Shown here piece by piece: positions 55,620 through 62,408 of a stretch of 64,000 bases of DNA. The notes below the pieces were generated by a model. The model was given only the letters and a program-made list of their open reading frames with translations, searched no databases and was not told where the DNA came from. How positions within the stretch are numbered: the first letter of the stretch is position 1; every line of letters starts with the position of its first letter. This DNA comes from CAVXWV01 sp963695415 (lineage in GTDB: Bacteria; Chloroflexota; Anaerolineae; Anaerolineales; UBA4823), in NCBI GenBank assembly GCA_963695415.1, contig CAVOGL010000004.1:186001-250000 (forward strand), written 5' to 3'. Position numbers and translations under genes: made by a program.

Positions 55620-55625
55620 ATTATA
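55620..55625 (-). promoter_or_regulatory. Possible -10 box of the regulator gene
   Basis: TATAAT on the minus strand about 70 bases before the chosen ATG at 55550. A -35 match is weak (CTGGTT with 16 bases between). A second, TAAAAT-like box lies nearer the start. Only one of them, if any, is likely real. Confidence 0.3.
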
Positions 55626-55763
55626 CCCGAGAGAAAAAAATAACCAGAGACGTATCCCAGTACTCTGATCGGATAGTGATGACACTGGTGGTCACTGGCA
55701 CGTACTGCTGCGGTGATTGAGCGCTCGATAATCACCTGATCTATGAATTTGCCACCACAATCC

Positions 55764-55843
55764 GTCGGTGCCCAGTAAAGAACGTCGGTGCCCAGTAAAG
55801 AACGTCGGCGCCCAACAAAGAACGTCGGTGCCCAACAAAGATC
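55764..55843. repeat. Four tandem 20-base units between tRNA-fMet and the regulator
   Basis: Units at 55764, 55784, 55804 and 55824. Consensus GTCGGTGCCCARYAAAGAAC; units 1 and 2 are identical, 3 and 4 differ in a few bases. No spacers, so it is not a CRISPR array. The open frame through it on the minus strand is taken as chance. It lies in a stretch of about 360 bases without a protein gene that also holds the hairpins listed below. Confidence 0.9.
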
Positions 55844-55853
55844 GTTGGGTTAA

Positions 55854-55887
55854 ACGAAAAACCATAGCTTGAAAAGCTATGGTTCGT
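55854..55887 (-). terminator. Intrinsic terminator of tRNA-fMet
   Basis: AACCATAGCTT (55860-55870), GAA, then AAGCTATGGTT (55874-55884) form a perfect 11-bp stem. On the minus strand the stem is followed by a T-run (GGTTTTTCG). It lies 27 bases beyond the tRNA 3' end, so it fits the tRNA transcript. A smaller hairpin lies between them. Confidence 0.7.
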
Positions 55888-55890
55888 GGT

Positions 55891-55909
55891 GTTTTCGCTC
55901 TGCGAAAAC
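55891..55909. repeat. 8-bp hairpin just 3' of tRNA-fMet
   Basis: GTTTTCGC, TCT, GCGAAAAC (perfect inverted repeat). It could help 3' processing of the tRNA or add to termination. Confidence 0.5.
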
Positions 55910-55913
55910 CAAG

Positions 55914-55985
55914 TAGCGGGGCTTGGATTCGAACCAAGGACCTTTGGGTTATGAGCCCAACGAGCTGCCACTGCTCCACCCCGCA
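55914..55985 (-). tRNA. Initiator tRNA-Met (CAT)
   Basis: The minus strand folds as a full cloverleaf: acceptor GCGGGG/CCCCGC, D arm GAGC/GCTC, anticodon stem with the initiator triplet GGG/CCC (TTGGG-CTCATAA-CCCAA), and T arm CTTGG-TTCGAAT-CCAAG. Base 1 and base 72 (T and T) do not pair, as expected for initiators. The discriminator base is A and CCA is not encoded. A good promoter lies upstream and a terminator downstream. Confidence 0.93.
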
Positions 55986-56005
55986 TTGATATTTTAACGG
56001 AAATG

Positions 56006-56034
56006 ATTTTAACATGCCCCTACAACCCCGTCAA
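56006..56034 (-). promoter_or_regulatory. Sigma-70-type promoter of tRNA-fMet
   Basis: On the minus strand TTGACG (56034-56029) and TAAAAT (56011-56006) with an ideal 17-base spacer. The -10 box ends about 20 bases before the tRNA 5' end, so it gives a short leader. Confidence 0.75.
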
Positions 56035-56083
56035 GCGAGTTTCGATTAGCAAACGCTCAGAATAAGTCCCTCTTGATTTTCCG

Positions 56084-56485
56084 TCACCTCAATGGGCTGA
56101 AAAAAAGATCTATCCAGCGTTGAGGATTACTTTTCTCGACAATTTCAGGTGTGGGAGTTGGAACAGGCGTGGGAGTCACATCGGACCCAGGAACGACGAT
56201 CAAGTTTTGATCACCAGCCTTTTTCATCTTTCCCTCTCGGCGAGCATACTCTTCTGGCGCCAGGTCGGATTCTGCATAAGCAATGGAGGTGATCAGGGCG
56301 GTTTGCGTGCTCTCCTGGTCTGACAGGCGTTCTGATACAAGGTCCCTTTCTGCTTGCAGGCGGTAGAGATCGTTGAGCCGGTTATTAAATTCCATGACCA
56401 TGAGAGCCATCACCAGAACAACAAGCAGCAAGAGAGCGAATTTCCAATTGCGCCGGTCTTTTTTATCTGGATTTTGCCCTGACAT
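56084..56485 (-). CDS. FtsB/DivIC-like septum protein
   Basis: 133 residues from the ATG at 56485. The reading frame upstream of it is tRNA-Leu read as protein and is not real. One helix (WKFALLLLVVLVMALMVMEF) is followed by a short coiled coil (NRLNDLYRLQAERDLVSERL). Then comes LAPEEYARREGKMKKAGDQN, matching the D-x-x-Y-x-x-E-x-A-R segment of FtsB/DivIC, and a Thr/Pro linker. These proteins form the FtsB-FtsL-FtsQ divisome complex. It lies between two tRNA genes with only about 20 bases to tRNA-Leu, so it probably shares that strong promoter. Confidence 0.8.
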   Translation of the reverse strand: MSGQNPDKKDRRNWKFALLLLVVLVMALMVMEFNNRLNDLYRLQAERDLVSERLSDQESTQTALITSIAYAESDLAPEEYARREGKMKKAGDQNLIVVPGSDVTPTPVPTPTPEIVEKSNPQRWIDLFFSPLR

Positions 56486-56505
56486 GGTTATCTCTGGGTG
56501 GTCTA

Positions 56506-56590
56506 TGCCGAAGGTGGGAGTTGAACCCACACGACCGAGAAGGTCACTAAGCCCTGAACCTAGCGCGTCTGCCAATTCCGCCACTTCGGC
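56506..56590 (-). tRNA. tRNA-Leu (CAG)
   Basis: Minus strand, 85 bases. Acceptor GCCGAAG/CTTCGGC, D arm with GGCGGAATTGGCAGACGC, anticodon loop TTCAGGG (CAG), long variable arm (TGACCTTCTCGGTCGT) typical of class II Leu tRNAs, and T arm GTGGG-TTCAACT-CCCAC. The discriminator base is A and CCA is not encoded. Confidence 0.95.
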
Positions 56591-56601
56591 TTGCGAAGGC
56601 A

Positions 56602-56629
56602 ATTGTACTCTGATTTATTGTTTTGTCAA
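56602..56629 (-). promoter_or_regulatory. Strong sigma-70-type promoter of tRNA-Leu and the FtsB-like gene
   Basis: Minus strand TTGACA (56629-56624), 16-base spacer, TACAAT (56607-56602). The start site would be about 5 bases before the tRNA 5' end. The -35 box is perfect and the -10 has one mismatch. Confidence 0.82.
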
Positions 56630-56698
56630 CCAATCGCCTCGGTGGTGATTTTAGCAGGGTGTCCGTTTTTAGCCTTATTCGGTTAGAATTATAAGGAT

Positions 56699-58894
56699 AT
56701 GAATTCATTTCTGCAGTTGGTTTCTGATCTGGTAAATTCACCTTCAGGCAGCCTGTCTTACTTTCTGGTGTTAGCATTTTCCATCGGCGGGGCGCTGCAG
56801 ATCTGCTTTAATTTTTCTCTTCGCGACCGGCAGGAATGGCGCAGGATGATAGCGGGATTGTCAGGCCTGATGGGGATCCAATTGCTTTTATTCATCCTGG
56901 CTGTCATCATCTGGATCGGGCTGGTTGATGTTGGCGGGTGGCTGCTGTTGGGAACACAAGCGGTCTCGGTTATCAGCCTGGTGGTCATCATCTGGATGTG
57001 GTTGGTCCCAATGCCATCGAAGTTTCTGGACACGGCGGCATTGGTGCTCCTTTTTTTGACCATCACACTCGTATTCCTCGGCGGTGGTTTATGGGTTAAC
57101 CCATCGACTCCTGAGACTCTCACCAATTTCCAACTGGCGCAGATTTATGCCATTATGGGTGTGGTGATCCTTGCGATCGGGTTGTTCTTGCTCATACAAA
57201 GGAAACCCAGGGGTTGGGAATTTGGCACTGCTATGATTGCTATCCTTATAACAGGTTACCTGGCACAGGTATTGTTATCGGGGCGGTATGGGATTGCCAA
57301 CACCGAAATCATCCGCCTATCTACCATGGCAGCTTATCCTCTCCTTTTAGCACTACCGCAGCGTTTCCTGCAAAATGAAACCAGGGAAGATGATGCCTCC
57401 GCGGATATAAACCTGGACACGTTTAACAGCTTATATAACAGGATGGGAGCAGAATCGAAAGCTTCTTTATCGGGCAGGATACTTGTCGCTGGTTTGGTGG
57501 AGCAGTTCAAGGCTGCGATGTGTATGTTGGTGGAGATGCCGGATGACTTCAGCCTCGTTGTAAGAAATATCCTGGACACCAGGAAAGGGAAATTAGATAT
57601 TCCGACTAATCTTGATCCTGACTTGAGTCCGCTTTTGGTCAGATCGCTGCGCTTAGACCGGGGATTACGTCTGCCCGCCTCAAGCAGTGCATCTGAAATG
57701 AACGTGTTGGCTCAGGTATTGGGTCTTGAATTGACAGGTCACATGATGGTAGTTCCTATCAGGAATTTCGGTTACCCGGTGATGGGTTTGCTGATGGTCC
57801 GTTCACCCTCAGATCCTATGTGGGTTGCCGGTGATGTCAAAGCTGTGAGATCTCTTTCAGGTCCATTGGTCCACTTCTTGCAACTCACAGATCATATGTC
57901 CTTCATACAGGGTCAATTGGAGAATTCCGAGAGGAAAATTAAGGAACTTCAATCAACATCTCGCGGCGCGGGGCTGGATTCTCCGGAACTCAATACAGAG
58001 ATGCAGATGCTACTTTTAGATGGTCAAGAAAAACAATCCCAGCTCCAAACGCTGGCTGATATGGTTTCTTTACAGCAAGAACAACTGGCAGCTGCAGCCC
58101 AGGAAATCAGCTCCCTCACAATGCAGGTTTCTACCCAGCGTGGTGCATTCAACCAACAGGCGGCTAAAGAGGTCATGCTGCAGCTTGATGAATTGAGACA
58201 GCCTGTCGTCTCTATCGAAGACCATACTGGTTTCCTTCTTGGAGAGTCAATGGGTTCCCTTGATGCGATGCAGCGCAATTTTATCGAACGCATACGAAAT
58301 TCTTCCGAAAGAGCCCTGCAGATAATCGAAGATCTTGAAAATTCACTCGACCAGACAATTTCCGGAGAAGCTTCGCAGTTTTCGTTGGCGGACCTGGGCG
58401 AAATCATCGATGCATCCATAAATAATACGATGTTTCAACTTCGCAACAAACAAATCGTGTTAAGAATGGATATCCCGGAGGAAGTCCCCGAACTGCTCAC
58501 GAACCAGGTGATTTTACAGGAGGCTGTATCCCAAGTTCTGGCTTACGCAGGCGCTGTCTCACCGGTAAAAGGTGAGGTCATCCTGAGAGCCCTGGTCGAG
58601 CAGGATGGCGGTCGGATGGAATACATCATCATCCAGGTTACGGACAGCGGACCGGGACTCCCGCAATCAACCCTGGAAAGTATATTTACAGCAGGATCGG
58701 GGTCGGCTTTTACTGGTGTGTATGATCTTGAAAATGGAGATATTGATTTGGCTCATGTCTCTGACCTGGTGACGAGATTACGCGGTCGAATTTGGATTGA
58801 TAATGAACCCCAAAAAGGCTCGACCATCAGCATGCTGCTGCCGGTTTTACCCTCGATAATCGATGAAAGCGAGGGTTATTTAGGAACGGTATGA
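56699..58894 (+). CDS. Membrane sensor histidine kinase-like protein lacking the phospho-accepting histidine
   Basis: 731 residues. Seven or so N-terminal helices (residues about 15-210) are followed by a GAF-like region, a coiled coil, a HisKA-like helix pair and an HATPase domain. The H-box position reads LQLDELRQPVVSIEDHTGFL: where family members have S-H-E-L-R, here Asp497 replaces His. The N-box (about 615, VLAYAGAVSP) lacks the Asn. G1 (DSGPGLP) remains, and the end reads LVTRLRGRIWIDNEPQKGST. It therefore looks like a degenerate kinase, probably binding ATP poorly or acting as a scaffold. It is coupled by ATGA to the LysM gene and starts the LCP operon. Confidence 0.8.
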   Translation: MNSFLQLVSDLVNSPSGSLSYFLVLAFSIGGALQICFNFSLRDRQEWRRMIAGLSGLMGIQLLLFILAVIIWIGLVDVGGWLLLGTQAVSVISLVVIIWMWLVPMPSKFLDTAALVLLFLTITLVFLGGGLWVNPSTPETLTNFQLAQIYAIMGVVILAIGLFLLIQRKPRGWEFGTAMIAILITGYLAQVLLSGRYGIANTEIIRLSTMAAYPLLLALPQRFLQNETREDDASADINLDTFNSLYNRMGAESKASLSGRILVAGLVEQFKAAMCMLVEMPDDFSLVVRNILDTRKGKLDIPTNLDPDLSPLLVRSLRLDRGLRLPASSSASEMNVLAQVLGLELTGHMMVVPIRNFGYPVMGLLMVRSPSDPMWVAGDVKAVRSLSGPLVHFLQLTDHMSFIQGQLENSERKIKELQSTSRGAGLDSPELNTEMQMLLLDGQEKQSQLQTLADMVSLQQEQLAAAAQEISSLTMQVSTQRGAFNQQAAKEVMLQLDELRQPVVSIEDHTGFLLGESMGSLDAMQRNFIERIRNSSERALQIIEDLENSLDQTISGEASQFSLADLGEIIDASINNTMFQLRNKQIVLRMDIPEEVPELLTNQVILQEAVSQVLAYAGAVSPVKGEVILRALVEQDGGRMEYIIIQVTDSGPGLPQSTLESIFTAGSGSAFTGVYDLENGDIDLAHVSDLVTRLRGRIWIDNEPQKGSTISMLLPVLPSIIDESEGYLGTV

Positions 58895-59772
58895 AACCTG
58901 GAAACCCGGCTGTGGCGAGTATTAGTTCGGCTTTTTTTGCCGTTGCCCTGGTGACAGGCAGCCTGTTCATGTCGTTTGCTGAAGAGGCAGGTCGAAAATC
59001 TCAGACAGATCTAGCCCGTACAGTCGAAGGGAGAGAAGCAGGTGAGTTGGTTTTGGATGAAATAGGAGCGGAATTGGTAAAAGAGGAATCACCCACGCCG
59101 GCACCATCTTTTCCGCCGCCACCATCCGAATGTCCGCCGCCTTTAGGTTGGATTCCGAAGTTGGTCGGAACCGGTGAAAGCCTGGCTTCGATTGCTGGTT
59201 TATTCGGTGTTCAGGAACAGGAGTTGGTTGATGCCAACTGTCTTCCGGGTTTTGATGTTGCCCCCGGTACTGTGGTATATGTGCCAGATCTGCCCCCAAC
59301 ATTAACTCCCACCTCCACGTCGACAGATATCCCGGTCGATCCTGTTGAGGCAGTAGAAAAATCTTGTGGTCGCCCATCTGGTTGGGCGGTCTATTACGTG
59401 AAGTCAGGTGACACGCTGTACAGCATCAGTGCCTTAACCGGCACAACGGTGGCATCCCTTCAGAGGGCAAACTGCATGGGATCATCCACGCTCATCCGCC
59501 CCGGGCAAACTCTTTTCGTCCCCAGACTTCCCGCACCAACTTCTACTCCAATAATTGTGCCGACCACGCCGTCTCCAACGAGAGAACAACCGACCGCGAC
59601 GAATACAAGCGTGATCCCCTCGCCGACGCCCTTACCACCAACCCACACCCCTCAACCGCCAACGAACACGCCATTACCGCCAACGGACACGCCTGTGCCT
59701 TCGACAAACACATCGGTTCCACCGACGAATACTCCTAACACCCAACCAACGGAAGAAACTCCAAACCCATGA
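58891..59772 (+). CDS. LysM-domain secreted protein
   Basis: 293 residues. A leader or anchor (ISSAFFAVALVTGSLFMSFA) precedes two LysM units: KLVGTGESLASIAGLFGVQE to VPDL (about 90-146) and YVKSGDTLYSISALTGTTVA to VPRL (about 168-214). The rest is a Thr/Pro repeat tail. LysM binds N-acetylglucosamine polymers such as peptidoglycan. Its start overlaps the kinase stop and its stop overlaps the next start (ATGA), so it is part of a coupled operon. Location outside the membrane, attached to the wall, is inferred. Confidence 0.85.
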   Translation: MKPGNPAVASISSAFFAVALVTGSLFMSFAEEAGRKSQTDLARTVEGREAGELVLDEIGAELVKEESPTPAPSFPPPPSECPPPLGWIPKLVGTGESLASIAGLFGVQEQELVDANCLPGFDVAPGTVVYVPDLPPTLTPTSTSTDIPVDPVEAVEKSCGRPSGWAVYYVKSGDTLYSISALTGTTVASLQRANCMGSSTLIRPGQTLFVPRLPAPTSTPIIVPTTPSPTREQPTATNTSVIPSPTPLPPTHTPQPPTNTPLPPTDTPVPSTNTSVPPTNTPNTQPTEETPNP

Positions 59773-60873
59773 CAAAAATAGCTATGAAAAAAGTCAACCT
59801 TATCTTTTCAGTACTCATATTGTCTTCTTTACTCGCAGGGTGCGCTTCGCCATTATCATTGGGGTTGGTTGGTGTGGGGGTTCCCAAGGTTCGTAGTGGT
59901 TCTCAGCAGGAGTCGAATGCTTCACCAACAGCAACACCTTCTCGGAGTGCATACCAACCGCCGCAAGATGCAACAGCCACACCGACCCCCTTTCAACCGC
60001 TGCCGCCAACGCCAGTTTATCTTCCGACCACAACCCCCACGCTGACACCCGCTCCTTTACCAACTGATACACCCACTGCTACCGCTCCTGTGGCGGAGAT
60101 TCCCGCAAATGCCGGTTTGCCTCCCAACCAGATGACAATCATGCTTTTGGGATCTGACAAGCGTCCATGGGGATCGGGGTTCAGGACGGACACGATCATC
60201 CTGGCGACGTTGAACATGGATTTGGGCACGGTTAACCTGCTCTCGTTCCCCCGTGATCTTTATGTGGATATCCCGGGTTGGGGTCAAGACCGCATTAACA
60301 CCGCATGGGGACATGGTGGTTTTAAGAGTTCTCCAGGCAACCATGGAGAAGAATTTTGGCGTGCGTCCTGACCATTACATTTTGATCGATTTTCAATCTT
60401 TCAAACGCTTTGTGGACAGTCTGGGAGGGTTGGAAGTGGATGTCGGCAAGGAGGTGTCTGATTACCGGGCTGGGCGCTGGGTTACGATCAAGAAGGGGCG
60501 CCGATATATGGATGCTGATCTTGTTTTGTGGTATGTACGCACCAGGAAAACTTCCAACGATTTTCACAGGAATGCCAGGCAGCAAGAAGTATTGAAGGCG
60601 ATTTTCGAGAAATTGTTGTCGATCAACGCTTTTCTACAGGTGTTCGAGCTATACGATCTTTATGACGAGACCATAAACACCAGCTTGACCTGGGACGATA
60701 TTCTCCCGTGGATGCCCTTAGCTACAAAGATGGTCGATTCATCACACATCAACCATTATTATGTCACCCCGGGGATGGCACAAGATTGGATCACTTACAG
60801 TGGAGCGATGGTCTTAATCCCTGTCAAGGAAAAGATCCGCAAACTTGTGCGTAAGTCTTTGAATATCGAATAA
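59769..60873 (+). CDS. LCP (LytR-CpsA-Psr) family lipoprotein (one frameshift)
   Basis: About 368 residues when joined near 60335, within a T-run. The leader ends SSLLAGCASPL, with lipobox Cys25. A Thr/Pro-rich linker follows. The LCP core begins MTIMLLGSDKRPWGSGFRTD (LLGSD and R-T-D motifs), then LLSFPRDLYVDIPGWGQDRI and INTAWGHGG. After the shift it reads MEKNFGVRPDHYILIDFQSF, DSLGGLEVDVGKEV, LWYVRTRKTSNDFHRNARQQ. These contain the arginines and aspartates that bind polyprenyl pyrophosphate. LCP enzymes move glycans from undecaprenyl carriers to peptidoglycan or proteins, outside the membrane. Confidence 0.85.
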
Positions 60874-60887
60874 AGTATGTTACTAAA

Positions 60888-62408
60888 ATGAGGGCGAAAT
60901 TATTTCTGGGGATCATATTCGTCCAACTGCTGGTTGGTTGTTCGAATGTTTCCACGCCAGTGCCTTTCCTTGCGGAGGAAGAAGAATTTATCCTCAAAGA
61001 AGATGTGGAAGAATTCCTCGCCTTCGAGGATGAATTTGATGCTTCGTTACTCGTCGAAGACCCCGGTCAAACACCCACTCCAACGCCGTTCCAACCGCAG
61101 GAACCAACGCAGACAGCAATCCCTGCCAAAACGCCAACACTTGTTCCAACCCCCACCCAAACATTTATAGACGAGCCAACACCAGAACAAATAACCAGGA
61201 GCATACCCCCCAATCCCATCCCGGCTAAAAAAGGATTCCCTAAACCAGCCCCTGATTTCAGCTCTGCTGCTGAGGGGAACATGATCAACATCCTCTTGAT
61301 CGGCTCCGACCAGCGCGGAAGCGGTTCGTTCCGAACTGACACGATGCTGATCGCGTCGATACGCCCGGATGAAAATTCTGTATCGCTGATCTCGATCCCG
61401 AGGGATTTATACGTCTACATTCCCAGTAAAGGCATGCATAAAATCAACACTGCATATTTGTGGGGCGAGCTGAATAAGTATCCCGGGAAAGGACCCGCTT
61501 CCTTGAAGGATACGATCTATTACAACCTGGGGGTTCGTATCGATCATTATGTAATCATCAACTTCAAAGGGTTTCGCAAGGTGGTTAATTCGCTGGACGG
61601 GATCGATGTGCCCGTGGCATGTAAGTTCACAGACTGGCACGTGATCAACCCAAATCGTTCATTACAAAGTACCAGTAATTGGAAGCTGTACTCGATCGGA
61701 CCAGGCGTTGTCCACATGGATGGTGACCTGGCGCTGTGGTATGCGCGTTCGCGCCTGAAATCCAGTGATTATGACCGCAGTCGCAGGCAGCAAGAAGTAT
61801 TGCGTTCGCTTTATTCCCGAGCGATGAAAATCGACGTGCTGTCCCAGGTCCCTGACCTTTACCGGCAGGTGGTCGAGCATGTAAGGACTGACATTGAACT
61901 CGCTGATATCTTGGAATTGGTGCCCATGGCGCTGAACTTCAACTCGGCCAAAATCCGCAGTTACTACATCACTGCCGGGATGGTAAAACCGACAAACATC
62001 AACGGCATGTATGCCCAGCTCCCAAAGACCGATAAAATTTACAAGATGATTGAAAAAGCGCTTTCACCACCCACAAAGGATGTGGTCGTCCGCGAGGCGG
62101 CGATTGTGGAGGTTTGCAATGCCAGCGGGAAAGCAGACTGGGATGCACTGGCGGCGGAGCGGTTACATTATGCAGGTTTCAAAACAGTCGCTTGTTCAAT
62201 TCCAGTTGACGAGCAGAAGGACAAGACTGCTGTTATTGTTATGAGCCAGGGTGAAGACATCAACCTTACCTCTGCCTTATTAACCGCGTTCAGTTTGCCT
62301 GGTGAGCGGGTTGTCGAGATGCCTGGACCGGAGCCGCAGGCAACCTACAGGATGATCTTAGGAAAAGATTTCGATCCCTGTTTCAGCCCATACAAACTCA
62401 CCCACTAA
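60888..62408 (+). CDS. LCP family lipoprotein with C-terminal LytR_C domain
   Basis: 506 residues, intact. The leader ends VQLLVGCSNVS (lipobox Cys18), then an acidic stretch and a Thr/Pro linker. The LCP core has INILLIGSDQRGSGSFRTD, LISIPRDLYVYIPSKGMHKI and NTAYLWGELNKYPGKG, then GDLALWYARSRLKSSDYDRS with R-R-Q-Q-E-V-L-R. The C-terminal LytR_C domain begins near VREAAIVEVCNASGKADWDA. It would transfer polysaccharide to the wall outside the membrane. It lies 14 bases after the first LCP gene; its stop overlaps the stop of the convergent gyrA-like gene. Confidence 0.9.
   Translation: MRAKLFLGIIFVQLLVGCSNVSTPVPFLAEEEEFILKEDVEEFLAFEDEFDASLLVEDPGQTPTPTPFQPQEPTQTAIPAKTPTLVPTPTQTFIDEPTPEQITRSIPPNPIPAKKGFPKPAPDFSSAAEGNMINILLIGSDQRGSGSFRTDTMLIASIRPDENSVSLISIPRDLYVYIPSKGMHKINTAYLWGELNKYPGKGPASLKDTIYYNLGVRIDHYVIINFKGFRKVVNSLDGIDVPVACKFTDWHVINPNRSLQSTSNWKLYSIGPGVVHMDGDLALWYARSRLKSSDYDRSRRQQEVLRSLYSRAMKIDVLSQVPDLYRQVVEHVRTDIELADILELVPMALNFNSAKIRSYYITAGMVKPTNINGMYAQLPKTDKIYKMIEKALSPPTKDVVVREAAIVEVCNASGKADWDALAAERLHYAGFKTVACSIPVDEQKDKTAVIVMSQGEDINLTSALLTAFSLPGERVVEMPGPEPQATYRMILGKDFDPCFSPYKLTH

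Noticed and set aside
55551..55685. N-terminal extension of the MalT-like regulator
   Set aside because: Residues do not match the family, which starts shortly before QTKLHRPRLP; the region holds promoter-like boxes.
55764..55843. Possible CRISPR array
   Set aside because: Repeats are directly adjacent without spacers, and no cas gene is in the window.
56486..56602. N-terminal extension of the FtsB-like frame reading VAELADALGSG
   Set aside because: This is tRNA-Leu translated as protein, a well-known artefact; the gene starts at 56485.
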